Notes under the pieces: model-generated
Database searches by the model: none
What the model was told of the DNA's origin: nothing
The model's input: only the letters and a program-made list of their open reading frames with translations
Shown here: one piece after another, positions 1-8,621 of the stretch
Position numbering within the stretch: position 1 is the first letter of the stretch
How the letters are laid out: every line of letters starts with the position of its first letter
Assembly: GCF_014653785.1 (NCBI RefSeq)
Contig: NZ_BNAS01000001.1
Coordinates: 479,889 to 543,888, forward strand
DNA: 64,000 nucleotides
Source of the DNA: Promicromonospora soli
GTDB lineage: Bacteria > Actinomycetota > Actinomycetes > Actinomycetales > Cellulomonadaceae
Reading direction: 5' to 3'
Program-made: the position numbers and the translations under genes

Positions 1-255
1 CTGGATGAGGAATTCGAAGTTCCGCATGCCCACGAAGGGGCTCCCGAAGATCCCGTCCCGATAGTTGAAGTTCGTGAATGCGATCCACGCCCCCGGGAGC
101 GGGATGTAGTTGAAGACGATGAAGAACACGATGGCCGGCAGGCACATCAGGAGCAGCGTCTTGTTACGGCTGATCCTGCTGAGCAGCGACCTCGGCTTGT
201 CTGTCGTCGGTGCCTCGCGCAGCTGGACGCGCGCCGGCGTCAGCGCGGCAACCAT
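1..255 (-). CDS. Sugar ABC transporter permease, LplB-like (3' part outside window)
   Basis: Only the first 85 codons are present. The gene starts at 255 and runs off the left edge. A charged N-terminal tail of about 35 residues is followed by a hydrophobic segment (LLLMCLPAIVFFIVFNYIPL), then AWIAFTNFNYRDG and FVGMRNFEF. This is the typical opening of MalF/LplB-type inner-membrane permeases for oligo- or polysaccharides. A TGA four codons upstream in the same frame fixes ATG 255 as the first possible ATG, but it has no clear ribosome site of its own. An ATG at 299 with a good GGAGAG site opens a short ORF in another frame (separate entry). Tandem LacI-type operators lie upstream at 346-372. 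Confidence 0.8.
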   Translation of the reverse strand, partial: MVAALTPARVQLREAPTTDKPRSLLSRISRNKTLLLMCLPAIVFFIVFNYIPLPGAWIAFTNFNYRDGIFGSPFVGMRNFEFLIQ

Positions 256-299
256 GGCGATCGCTGTTCAGCCGGCTCGCTGACCGGGTTGTCTTTCAT
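240..299 (-). CDS. Possible 19-codon leader ORF overlapping the permease start
   Basis: ATG at 299 is preceded by GGAGAG at a good distance and opens MKDNPVSEPAEQRSPWLPR before a TGA at 240-242. It overlaps the first five codons of the permease ORF in another frame. Either it is a translated leader that couples initiation at 255, or it is the true N-terminus of the permease separated from the rest by a one-base frameshift. Sequence alone cannot decide. Confidence 0.3.
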   Translation of the reverse strand: MKDNPVSEPAEQRSPWLPR

Positions 300-345
300 G
301 TGCCACTCTCCGTTGAAGGCCCTACCGAGCGTCGTCGCTCGCCGA

Positions 346-372
346 TGTTAACGATAACAGTTAACGTGAACA
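346..372 (-). promoter_or_regulatory. Two tandem LacI-family-type operators
   Basis: TGTTAACGATAACA (346-359) is a near-perfect palindrome centred on CG. It abuts a second one, AGTTAACGTGAACA (359-372), also centred on CG. A 14-bp palindrome with a central CpG is the classical operator form for LacI/GalR repressors. The pair sits upstream of the minus-strand sugar permease and downstream (255 nt or less) of no other regulated gene, so it most likely controls the transporter operon. The cognate repressor is not in the window unless the regulator at 13101 acts here, and its own sites differ. Confidence 0.55.
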
Positions 373-514
373 TCAGGGTAGGCCGTGGCATTCGTCCGGT
401 CAAGCACGCCCAATCACGGTTCTGTAACTTTGGTAGTGGTATGCCCGAACCGTCTACTCCGCGACAGATGCGAGTGGCCGGCACGTCGTCGACGCACCGG
501 CCACTCGAACTAGG

Positions 515-2338
515 TCAGTGCCCCGCCGGCCACACCACGCGGGCGGATCCGCCGCCGAGCCGCGTCGGCTCCGCCACGGCGGTGAGCAGGCCGCCGGGGC
601 CGATCTCGATGGCGGTCGCCGCGCCGATCGCGTTCGCGGTCGGTCGGAGTGTGTGCCCGTACCCGGTCAGCGCCGTGCCGTAGCTGTCGACGAACGCCTG
701 CTCCGCCGTCGTGCGCACCGAGTTCTGCGGCGCCGCCCGCGGGGCGGCGATCGCCTCCTCGATCGTCATGCCGAGGTCGATCCGGTTGATCAGCATCTGC
801 GTGACCGTGTTGATGATCTGCGACCCGCCCGGCGAACCGAGTGCGAGCACCGGACGCCCGTCGGCCAGGACGATCGTCGGCGACATGGACGAACGCGGGC
901 GCTTGCCCGCCTCGATCCGGTTCGGGTCTTCAGCGTCGTACTCGATGCTGAAGTCCGTGAGCTCGTTGTTCAGCAGGAACCCGCGTCCGGGCACCACGAT
1001 CCCCGACCCGCCGATCTGCTCGATCGTCAGCGTGTACTCGACCACGTTGCCCCACCGGTCGACGGCCGTCAGGTTCGTGGTCGACGTGCTCTCGGTGTCC
1101 TCGGGGTTGATGCCCTCCGCGGCGGGCTCCGCGCACACTCCGTCGTACGACCTGGCGTCGCCGGCCGCCACCGGCTTGGCAGCCGCAACCTCCGGGTTCA
1201 GCAGGCAGGCCCGCTCCTTTGCGAACGTGTCGTCGAGCAGCCCGGCCACCGGAACGTCCACGAAGTCGCCGTCGCCCAGGTAGGCAGCGCGGTCCGCGTA
1301 TGCCAGAGCGCTCGCCTCGATGTAGTGGTGCATCGCGGCCGGGTCCTCCAGGGACCCCAGGTCGAACTGCTCCAGGATATTGAGCGCCTCACCCACGGTG
1401 GTCCCGCCCGACGCCGGCGGCGCCATCCCGAAGATGTCGTACCCGCGGTACGAGACGGCGGTCGGGTCCCGGTCCACGACCTCGTACGACGCGAGGTCCT
1501 CGGCGGTCATCGATCCGACCGGCACCGGGAGCTCGGTGTCGTCCGTGACAGGCGGCGCCTGCACCGCGTCCACGACATCCTGCGCGAGCTCCCCCTCGTA
1601 GAACGCCTCCACACCTCCGCGGGCGAGCGTCCGGTACGTCGCCGCGAGGTCCGGGTTGCGGAAGACCGACCCGACCTCGGGCGCCTCGCCGCCCGGCAGG
1701 AACAGCTCGCTCGTCGAGGTCAGTGCCTCGAACCGCCCCTGGTTGACCACGGTCTGGTCGTGAAAGAGCTGGTCGACGACGAAGCCCTCCTCCGCAACGG
1801 TCGTCGCAGGCCGGAGTGCCTGGCTCAGCGATGTCGTACCCCACCGCTCCAGCGCGCGCTCCCACGTGGCAGGCGTGCCCGGGACGCCGACGCTGACGCC
1901 GCCGGTGACGAGGTCCGGGTAGAAGGGGTACGGCTCTCCGGTCGCCGGGTCGACGAACGCGTCGTGCTCCATCGCCGCCGGCGCGGTCTCGCGCCCGTCG
2001 ATCGTCTCGACCTGGCCGGTCGCGGCGTCGTAGTGCACGAAGAACCCGCCGCCGCCGATTCCGGCGCTGTACGGATCGGTCACCCCGATCGCCGCGGCCA
2101 TAGCGACCGCGGCGTCGGTGGCGTTGCCGCCCTGACGCAGCACTTTCAGGCCCACGTCGGACACGACCGGGTCGAGGGAGCTGACTGCGCCGCCATAGCC
2201 GATCGAGGTCGGCACCCGCGGCGAATCCTGCTCCGAGCCGGCGGTCGCGGCGTCGGCAGGGCTCGCCGAGACGGCGCCGGCCAGCACCATGGCCAGCGCG
2301 CTCGTGAACGCTGACGAACGAGTAAATCTCCTGCTCAT
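515..2338 (-). CDS. ggt: Secreted gamma-glutamyltransferase
   Basis: 607 residues, the usual length for an uncleaved gamma-glutamyltransferase precursor. These enzymes cleave or transfer the gamma-glutamyl group of glutathione and related amides outside the cytoplasmic membrane and mature by self-cleavage. A signal peptide spans about residues 1-30 (RR, hydrophobic core, ASPADA). The self-cleaving and catalytic threonine is the first T of TTNLTAVD at about residue 420, in the position of TTH-S in E. coli. The oxyanion motif GSPGGSQII is at about 501-509. Residue 422 is Asn where many members have His. It is a single-gene unit with its own upstream spacer. Confidence 0.93.
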   Translation of the reverse strand: MSRRFTRSSAFTSALAMVLAGAVSASPADAATAGSEQDSPRVPTSIGYGGAVSSLDPVVSDVGLKVLRQGGNATDAAVAMAAAIGVTDPYSAGIGGGGFFVHYDAATGQVETIDGRETAPAAMEHDAFVDPATGEPYPFYPDLVTGGVSVGVPGTPATWERALERWGTTSLSQALRPATTVAEEGFVVDQLFHDQTVVNQGRFEALTSTSELFLPGGEAPEVGSVFRNPDLAATYRTLARGGVEAFYEGELAQDVVDAVQAPPVTDDTELPVPVGSMTAEDLASYEVVDRDPTAVSYRGYDIFGMAPPASGGTTVGEALNILEQFDLGSLEDPAAMHHYIEASALAYADRAAYLGDGDFVDVPVAGLLDDTFAKERACLLNPEVAAAKPVAAGDARSYDGVCAEPAAEGINPEDTESTSTTNLTAVDRWGNVVEYTLTIEQIGGSGIVVPGRGFLLNNELTDFSIEYDAEDPNRIEAGKRPRSSMSPTIVLADGRPVLALGSPGGSQIINTVTQMLINRIDLGMTIEEAIAAPRAAPQNSVRTTAEQAFVDSYGTALTGYGHTLRPTANAIGAATAIEIGPGGLLTAVAEPTRLGGGSARVVWPAGH

Positions 2339-2576
2339 AGGGGCAGGTCCTCCTCAGGGTGTGTGGCTCAACCCGTTGTGGGCCGGCACGGAGTATGACG
2401 TCGCGAACCTACCCAAAGGTTGCATATCCGGCCCAACTGCCCTCGCCGAGAGCGCGGCAGCACGGCGGTCGTCGCGTTCGTGGAGAGTGGAATCCGCCGC
2501 CCGGATGCGTTCTCCGTGCGGAAGGATGCACCGTGGAGAAGCCGGCCCCTGTGCGGCCGGCGCGAGGGGAGACGGC

Positions 2577-3632
2577 GTGACGAACGAGCTGACGACCGAA
2601 CCAGGCGGCCTCGCCGGCCGCGGCCACCTGCTGCGCCTCGGTGCGCCGCGTGACACGGCGGCCGTGCGGCACCTGGTCACCTTCCTCGTGGCGAGTGTCG
2701 TGACCGTTCTGGTGACGCGTGCCTACCTGGCCGCGATGGACTACCCGCAGATCGGCGGAGGCGGGCTGCACCTCGCCCACGTCCTGTGGGGCGGGCTCCT
2801 CATGGCTCTGGCGATGATGCTGCTGCTGTCGTACGTGGGGCCGGCGCCGCGGTCGCTCGGGGCGGTGCTCGGCGGGATCGGCTTCGGACTGTTCATCGAC
2901 GAGGTCGGCAAGTTCGTCACGTCCGACAACGACTACTTCTATGCGCCCACCGCCGCGATCATCTACTTCGTCACCGTGCTGCTCGTCCTGGTCGTCGAGG
3001 GGATGCACGGCCGCCGGGCACACCACCCGGCCGAGTACCTCGCCGTGGCGGCCGACCGGCTCACCGCTGGTCTGGCCGGCGGGTTCACACCGGCCGCACG
3101 CCACGAGGCGCGGGCCCTCGCCGCCAGGGGCGCCGGCGAGCCCGGCGCCGACCTGGTCGCCGGGTTGATCGACGCCGTGCCCGACGACGACACCGACGTG
3201 CCCGACCCGGTCCGCGGCGGCGTCGACCGCGTCGTGCGGTGGCTGGACGCGCTCGTGGACCGGGCGTGGGCGGCGTGGCTGGTGATCTCTGTGCTCCTGC
3301 TGGTTGGCGCGATCGAGGCGAGAGTGGGCGTTCGCGTCGTGCGCGGGCTGGTGCCCGGACTGCCGGAGTGGACCGGCATCGCGATCCTCGCGGCCGTCGG
3401 GACGTCCGTCGTGCTGCTGGCCGTCGGCGTCGTCGTCGGCCGTCGGGACCACCTCGGTGGTGCGGTCTGGGTGCGCCGTGCGGTGCTCATCAGCCTGCTG
3501 TTCACCCAGCTGCTGGTGTTCCGCGCGGTGCAGTGGACGGCGGCGTTCGGGCTCCTCCTGGACGTGCTGGCCTTCATGGTGCTGGAGGTGGCGCTCCGCG
3601 AGGAACGGATGCTGAAGGTCCGAGCCACCTGA
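2577..3632 (+). CDS. Polytopic membrane protein, unknown function
   Basis: 351 residues with a GTG start, chosen because GAGGGGAG lies just upstream. Longer in-frame starts would overlap the ggt gene. About seven hydrophobic segments are visible, four in the first half (for example LVTFLVASVVTVLVT, LLMALAMMLLLSYVG, AVLGGIGFGLFIDEVGKF, AIIYFVTVLLVLVVEG). A soluble acidic stretch follows, then three more. The Asp/Glu-rich DEVGKF-SDNDYFY loop next to the third segment is distinctive. I do not recognise a named family beyond conserved actinobacterial membrane proteins. It is monocistronic, divergent from ggt across a 238-bp spacer. Confidence 0.75.
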   Translation: MTNELTTEPGGLAGRGHLLRLGAPRDTAAVRHLVTFLVASVVTVLVTRAYLAAMDYPQIGGGGLHLAHVLWGGLLMALAMMLLLSYVGPAPRSLGAVLGGIGFGLFIDEVGKFVTSDNDYFYAPTAAIIYFVTVLLVLVVEGMHGRRAHHPAEYLAVAADRLTAGLAGGFTPAARHEARALAARGAGEPGADLVAGLIDAVPDDDTDVPDPVRGGVDRVVRWLDALVDRAWAAWLVISVLLLVGAIEARVGVRVVRGLVPGLPEWTGIAILAAVGTSVVLLAVGVVVGRRDHLGGAVWVRRAVLISLLFTQLLVFRAVQWTAAFGLLLDVLAFMVLEVALREERMLKVRAT

Positions 3633-3726
3633 GCGGGAGCCGGGGCAGATGAGTTTGCCGGTGCCCACAGGTCTTCCCTCTTGACCGATTGACCAAGCAC
3701 ACACACTCATCGGGAGTGAACGAACC

Positions 3727-4371
3727 ATGGGCATCATCCAGATCGAGCTGTTCGCAACCCTCGACCTCGTCGGGCAAGCGCCCGGCAGCCCCGAGGAGGA
3801 CCCGGTCGAGTTCCCGTTCGGCGGCTGGCAGGCACCCCTGCTCGACGACGTCGTCGGGGCGCAGGTCGGCGCCGCGTACGAGGGCACGGACGCCCTCCTG
3901 CTCGGCCGGCGGACGTACGACATCTTCGCCGCCTACTGGCCGCACCAGGAGGGTGGCGAGGACAACGAGATCGCCACCCTCTTCAACCGTGTCCCGAAGT
4001 ACGTCGCCTCCCGCGGCACGCCCAGCCTGCCGTGGGCCGGGTCCACGCAGCTCGGCCCCGACCTGGCGAGCGCGGTGCGCGAGATCCGCGACCGGCACGA
4101 GCACGTGAAGGTCGTCGGGAGCCTGAACCTGGTCCAGACCCTCCTGCGCGAAAAGCTCTTCGACCGCCTCGACCTCTGGGTGCACCCGATCATGCTCGGC
4201 GTCGGCAAGAAGGTGTTCGACGGCGGCGAGGTTCCCACCAACGTCACCCTCCTCGAACCACCTGTGGCCAGCCCCAAGGGCACCGTGTACCTGCGCTACG
4301 AGCTCGCCGGCGGCACGCCGGCGACGGGAGACATGGCCGCGCCCGACCGCGGCGTCGGACGCGGCGACTGA
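3727..4371 (+). CDS. Dihydrofolate reductase family protein (RibD C-terminal type)
   Basis: 214 residues, a single RibD_C/DHFR-fold domain. Visible signatures are the opening IQIELFATLDLVGQ, then LLGRRTYDIFAAYWP, NRVPKYVASR, and VVGSLNLVQTLL. The last two correspond to the NADPH-binding strand and helix of this family. Proteins like this are common in actinobacteria as stand-alone NADPH-dependent reductases of unknown substrate; they are not the essential FolA. ATG is preceded by GGGAGTGAACGAACC. The acidic, Gly-rich C-terminal tail after residue 195 is probably unstructured. Confidence 0.85.
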   Translation: MGIIQIELFATLDLVGQAPGSPEEDPVEFPFGGWQAPLLDDVVGAQVGAAYEGTDALLLGRRTYDIFAAYWPHQEGGEDNEIATLFNRVPKYVASRGTPSLPWAGSTQLGPDLASAVREIRDRHEHVKVVGSLNLVQTLLREKLFDRLDLWVHPIMLGVGKKVFDGGEVPTNVTLLEPPVASPKGTVYLRYELAGGTPATGDMAAPDRGVGRGD

Positions 4372-4449
4372 AACCGCCCCCGCCTGGACGTGCATTCTCG
4401 CCGCCTGACGCGCCATCATGTCGGGTAGCACCCAATGGCGGGAGGCCTC

Positions 4450-6540
4450 ATGGAGCCGGTATCGACAACCACCCACCGGACCGTCGCCCTCGTCGGCGCG
4501 TCGGGCGCGGGCAAGACGACGCTCACCGAGGCGCTTCTGCACCGCGCCGGCGCGATCCCCCGCGCCGGCCGCGTGGAGGACGGCACCACGGTGACCGACC
4601 ACGAGCCCGAGGAGGTCGCGCGCGGGATCTCGCTCGGCCTCGCGCTCGGGACGCTGACCTGGACGTGTCCCGACGGCACCGTGCGCACGCTGACACTGGC
4701 CGACGCGCCGGGGCACCCGGACTTCGCGGGCGCCTTCGACACTGCCCTGTCCGTCGCGGACCTCGCGCTCGTCGTCGTCAGCGCGGTCGACGGCGTGCAG
4801 CCGGGCACCCGGGCCGCGTGGGCGACCGCCGAGGCGCTCGGCGTGCCGCGCCTCGTCGTCGTGACGCAGGAGGACCGGGCCCGCGCAGACTTCCGGCAAG
4901 TGCTCGCCGAGCTGCGCGAGGCCTTCGGCGGGCACCTGTGGCCCATCGAGCTACCGCTCGGCGAGGAGCAAGCGTTCCGCTCCATCGCCGACGTGCTCGG
5001 CGAGCACGCCCTCGTCTACGACGACGCAGGCCGCCACCACGACGAGGACCTGCCGGCCGAGGTCGTCGACGAGGAGCACCGGATGCACGTCGACGTGACC
5101 GAGGAGCTCGTGTCGCACGACGACGAGCAGCTCGACGCGTACCTGTCGGGACATGAGCCGGCCGCTGCCGACCTCGAGCGGACGCTCGCGCACGAGGTCG
5201 CCACGGGCGAGGCGGTGCCCGTCGTCGTCGCGTCCGGCGTCACCGCCACCGGCGTCGACCGCCTCATCGACCTGCTGTGCGAGCTGGCGCCGGCGCCGAC
5301 CGACCGCGACAGCCGGATCGTCGTCGGCTCGGGCTCCGACAACGGCAACGGCAACGGCGGCGCCGGTGACGCGGGGCGCACCGTCGCGGTGGCCGCCGAC
5401 CCGTCCGGCGAGCCGCTCGTGCACATCTTCCGCACCGTGGTCGACCCCTTCGTGGGCCAGGTCTCGATGCTCAAGGTGCTCTCCGGGGTCGTACGGACCT
5501 CCGACCGGTTGCGCAACGCGACCACCGGCGCCGACGAGCGCATCCACGGCCTGTTCCGGCTGCAGGGCAAGGAGCACATCCCGGTCGGCGAGCTCGCCGC
5601 GGGCGAGGTCGGCGCCGTCGCCAAGCTGGGCGGCTCGCCGACGGGCACGCTGCTCTGGTCGCGGCCCTCGGGCCGTGCCCGGCCCTTCCTTCCACCGCCG
5701 CGCCAGCCCGTCTACGCCGCGGCGCTGGTGCCGGCTTCCCAGTCCGACGACGAGCACATGTCGACGGCGCTGGCCCGGCTCGTCGCCGAGGACCCGACGC
5801 TCGTCGTCGACCGCGTCGGGGATGCGACGGTGCTGCGCGGCCTCGGTGACACGCACCTCGACGTCGCGGTCGAGCGGCTCGCGCGGGTGTTCGGCGTCCA
5901 TGTCGAGACCGGGCCGGTGCCCGTGGCCTACCGGGAGACGATCGCGCGGCCCACGCAGGCCGAGGGCAAGGTCAAGAAGCAGTCGGGCGGGCACGGCCAG
6001 TTCGCCGTCGTCCAGCTGCGGGTCGGGCCCCTGCGTGAGGGCGGGTTCGAGTTCGTCGACTCGGTGGTCGGCGGCGCGGTGCCCCGGCAGTACATCTCGG
6101 CCGTCGAGAAGGGGGCGCACGACGCCATGGCCGCCGGAGGGCCGCAGGGCCACCCCGTCGTGGACCTGCGCGTCGAGGTGTACGACGGCAAGGCGCACTC
6201 GGTGGACTCCTCCGACATGGCGTTCCGCATCGCGACGGCCGCGGGTGTCAGGGCGGCCCTGGCCGACGCCGGGACGGTGCTGCTCGAACCCGTCTCGACC
6301 GTGACCGTGACCCTCCCGCCTGAGCACCAGGGTGCGGTGCTCACCGACCTGTCGGGGCGCCGCGGGCGCGTCTCGGCGACCGAGCTGGCCGACGACGGCC
6401 GAGCGCGCCTCGTCGCGACTGTGCCGGAGGCGGAGCTCAGCCGTTACGTCCTCGACCTGCGGTCGCTGACCGGGGGCCGTGCCGAGCTCACGATCGAGCC
6501 TGCCGGCTACGAACGGGCGGCGAGCGCCGCGCGGGGTTGA
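4450..6540 (+). CDS. fusA2: Elongation factor G-like protein EF-G2
   Basis: 696 residues with EF-G domain order. The G1 motif is GASGAGKT (about 13-20), switch I has GTTVTDHEPEEVARGISL, and G3 is DAPGHPDF with the catalytic His kept. Domains II-V follow, including the domain IV block KKQSGGHGQFAVVQ. G4, normally NKxD, reads TQED (139-142). A His/Asp/Glu-rich insertion and a DNGNGNGG linker near residues 296-306 separate the G domain from domain II. This is the second, non-canonical EF-G of actinobacteria, not the essential translocase. Its mycobacterial relative binds but barely hydrolyses GTP on ribosomes. The start at 4450 is chosen because GGGAGG lies 7 nt upstream; an ATG at 4435 lacks a site. 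Confidence 0.88.
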   Translation: MEPVSTTTHRTVALVGASGAGKTTLTEALLHRAGAIPRAGRVEDGTTVTDHEPEEVARGISLGLALGTLTWTCPDGTVRTLTLADAPGHPDFAGAFDTALSVADLALVVVSAVDGVQPGTRAAWATAEALGVPRLVVVTQEDRARADFRQVLAELREAFGGHLWPIELPLGEEQAFRSIADVLGEHALVYDDAGRHHDEDLPAEVVDEEHRMHVDVTEELVSHDDEQLDAYLSGHEPAAADLERTLAHEVATGEAVPVVVASGVTATGVDRLIDLLCELAPAPTDRDSRIVVGSGSDNGNGNGGAGDAGRTVAVAADPSGEPLVHIFRTVVDPFVGQVSMLKVLSGVVRTSDRLRNATTGADERIHGLFRLQGKEHIPVGELAAGEVGAVAKLGGSPTGTLLWSRPSGRARPFLPPPRQPVYAAALVPASQSDDEHMSTALARLVAEDPTLVVDRVGDATVLRGLGDTHLDVAVERLARVFGVHVETGPVPVAYRETIARPTQAEGKVKKQSGGHGQFAVVQLRVGPLREGGFEFVDSVVGGAVPRQYISAVEKGAHDAMAAGGPQGHPVVDLRVEVYDGKAHSVDSSDMAFRIATAAGVRAALADAGTVLLEPVSTVTVTLPPEHQGAVLTDLSGRRGRVSATELADDGRARLVATVPEAELSRYVLDLRSLTGGRAELTIEPAGYERAASAARG

Positions 6541-6577
6541 GCCAACCCGCGCTGCTCCCCCACACCGAAGGAATGCC

Positions 6578-7435
6578 ATGCCCGTTCGCATCATCAGCGC
6601 CGTACCCGTCCCGTTCACCACCGACGGCTCGCTGGACCTGGCCACCTACGACGCCGCGCTCGCCGCGCTCGCGCCGCACGTGGGCGGCGCGCTGGTCGCG
6701 GGGACCATGGGTGAGTTCCCCGCGCTCGACGACGACGAGCGCGTCGAGCTGTTCCGGCGGGCCGCGGACGTGCTGGGCACGGAGCGCGTCATCGCACACC
6801 TGGGGCACGGGAGCACTCGCCAGGTCCTGCGACTGGCCGACGCCGCAGCGGCGACGGGGATCCGTCGCCTCGCCCTACTCAGCCCGTACTACCTGCCGAC
6901 CGACGACGACGGCGTCGTCGAGTTCTACCGGGCTCTCACGGAGGCGCACCCGCAGGCCGAGGTCTACGCCTACATCTTCCCGGAGCGAACCGGGATGGAC
7001 GTCCCGCCCGAGACGCTCGCGCGCGTCCTCGCGCTGCCCGGGTTGGTCGGCGTGAAGCTGTCGGGCGGGGCAGCCGCGCAGCTGCCCGACTACGCCGCGG
7101 TGCTCGGTCCCGACCATGAGCTCTACTCGGGCGACGACTCGACGCTCCCGGCCGTGCTCGCGTTGGGCGGGACGGGAGTCGTCTCGGGCGTGTCGAGTGC
7201 GTTCCCCGAGACGTTCGCCGCGCTCGCCCGGGCGCTCGACGCCGGGAGCCCCGAGGCCGAAGCCGTCCAGGCCGTGGTCGAGGAAATCGTCCCGCTCGCC
7301 GGTTCCACGGTCCCGCGGCTCAAAGCTGCCATGTCCGCACGTGACGGCGCGCCGTGGGCGTGCCGCATGGCACTCCCCGCGGTCGACGACGCGACGCTCG
7401 AGGCGATCCGCGACGCGGTCGCGGCGCACCGCTGA
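6578..7435 (+). CDS. Dihydrodipicolinate synthase/N-acetylneuraminate lyase family aldolase
   Basis: 285 residues, a class I aldolase TIM barrel. The Schiff-base lysine is K160 in GLVGVKLSGG and the proton-relay tyrosine is Y132 in VYAYIFPERTG. These are within one residue of E. coli DapA (K161, Y133). The substrate loop reads GTMGEF instead of GTTGE. The gene is not in a lysine operon and the family includes many sugar-acid lyases, so the substrate cannot be named. ATG follows GAAGGAATGCC. It begins 37 nt after fusA2 and ends in the strong palindrome at 7443-7511. Confidence 0.85.
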   Translation: MPVRIISAVPVPFTTDGSLDLATYDAALAALAPHVGGALVAGTMGEFPALDDDERVELFRRAADVLGTERVIAHLGHGSTRQVLRLADAAAATGIRRLALLSPYYLPTDDDGVVEFYRALTEAHPQAEVYAYIFPERTGMDVPPETLARVLALPGLVGVKLSGGAAAQLPDYAAVLGPDHELYSGDDSTLPAVLALGGTGVVSGVSSAFPETFAALARALDAGSPEAEAVQAVVEEIVPLAGSTVPRLKAAMSARDGAPWACRMALPAVDDATLEAIRDAVAAHR

Positions 7436-7442
7436 CCCCCGG

Positions 7443-7511
7443 GTTTGTTGTGGGCGCGATCGTTGCGACTACCTGCCCGGTTTAGGCGCAACGATCGCGC
7501 CCACAACAAAC
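7443..7511. repeat. Palindromic intergenic element, copy 1 (likely bidirectional terminator)
   Basis: A perfect 25-bp inverted repeat (7443-7467 and 7487-7511) encloses a 19-nt loop (7468-7486). It sits between two convergent genes and begins with G/T-rich and ends with A/C-rich tracts, so either strand gives a hairpin followed by a weak U tract. A second copy with the same core TGTGGGCGCGATC and a 19-nt loop of similar sequence lies at 21628-21694. Confidence 0.85.
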
Positions 7512-7513
7512 GG

Positions 7514-8587
7514 TTACGGGGTGAGGAGTCTTGCGCTCTGCTGGGCCAGGACGCTGAGCTCGGCGGCCTTGAACGCGTGTTCCTGTGTCATGGCGGTCTC
7601 CGTGCGCTCGAGGCAGTCGAGGACGAGCCGGCCGAAGAAGGGGTAGCCCACGTTCCCGTCGGCCACCAGGTGGTGCTCCCCGCGTCCGTCGACGAGGAAC
7701 ACGTGGCCGGGCCCCTGTTCCGTGGCGACGTTGACGTACTTGCGCAGCTCCAGGTATCCCTCGGTACCCAGCACGAAGGTCCGCCCGTCCCCCCAGGTGC
7801 TGAGGCCGTCCGGGGTGAACCAGTCGACCCGGCAGTAGCCGGTGGCGCCGTTGTCCATGACGATCGACGCCTCGCCGAAGTCGTCCAGGCCGGGATGCTC
7901 GGGATGGTGGTAGTTCGCGATCGCCGAGTACGCGACCTCGGCGTCCTTCGCTCCCGCGTAGAAAAGCATCTGCTCGAAGTTGTGGCTGCCGATGTCGCAC
8001 AGGATCCCGCCGTACTTCTCCTTCTCGAAGAACCAGTCGGGGCGGCCGGTGCCGAGCCGGTGCGGACCGAGTCCCATCACCTGCAGGACGCGGCCGATCG
8101 CCCCCTGGTCGATGAGCTGTCCGGCGAGCACGGCGGCCTCGACATGGATCCGTTCGGAGTAGTACACGGCGTACTTGAGCCCGGTCCTCGAGGTCGCCTG
8201 CCGGGCCGCCTCGAGCTGGTCGAGGGTGGTGAGCGGCGCCTTGTCGGTGAAGTAGTCCTTGCCCGCCTCGATGGCACGCAGGCCCAGCGCACAGCGCTCC
8301 GACGTGACCGCGGCGCCGGCGACGAGGCGGACGTCCTCGTCGTCGAGCACCTCCTCCTCGCTCCGGGCGACTCGCACGTCGGGGAACCGCTCGCAGAACT
8401 CGGCGACCTTCGCGGGGTCCGGGTCGTAGACCCACTTGAGCGTCGCGCCGGCGGAGACCAGCCCCTCGCTCATCCCGTAGATGTGCCCGTGGTCGAGACG
8501 CACCGCGGCGAAGTGGAAGTCTCCGGGACCCACGACGGGTGCGGGTATGGGTTCCGGCGCATAGGCGGCGCCGCTGGTCGTCGTCAT
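7514..8587 (-). CDS. Gfo/Idh/MocA family sugar dehydrogenase (second of pair)
   Basis: 357 residues from ATG 8587. A longer reading would overlap the upstream gene's stop. The N-terminal Rossmann part has HFAAVRLDHGHIYGMSEGL and the KAPLTTLDQLEAA segment, with the family Lys in DKAPL. The C-terminal alpha/beta part contains GGILCDIGSHNFEQMLF, which holds the usual catalytic D-x-G-x-H motif. These enzymes oxidise or reduce sugars, inositols or their derivatives with NAD(P). It is the last gene of the operon 12978-7514 with the transporter upstream, so it probably acts on the imported sugar. The substrate is unknown. Confidence 0.85.
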   Translation of the reverse strand: MTTTSGAAYAPEPIPAPVVGPGDFHFAAVRLDHGHIYGMSEGLVSAGATLKWVYDPDPAKVAEFCERFPDVRVARSEEEVLDDEDVRLVAGAAVTSERCALGLRAIEAGKDYFTDKAPLTTLDQLEAARQATSRTGLKYAVYYSERIHVEAAVLAGQLIDQGAIGRVLQVMGLGPHRLGTGRPDWFFEKEKYGGILCDIGSHNFEQMLFYAGAKDAEVAYSAIANYHHPEHPGLDDFGEASIVMDNGATGYCRVDWFTPDGLSTWGDGRTFVLGTEGYLELRKYVNVATEQGPGHVFLVDGRGEHHLVADGNVGYPFFGRLVLDCLERTETAMTQEHAFKAAELSVLAQQSARLLTP

Positions 8588-8621
8588 GAAGTCTCTGGTC
8601 CTGTTCTCGCGGGAGGGGTCG

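Noticed and set aside
518..2314. 598-codon plus-strand ORF opposite ggt
   Set aside because: Arg/Gly/Ala/Val-rich translation with no domain pattern; it is the high-GC shadow of the secreted transferase on the other strand.
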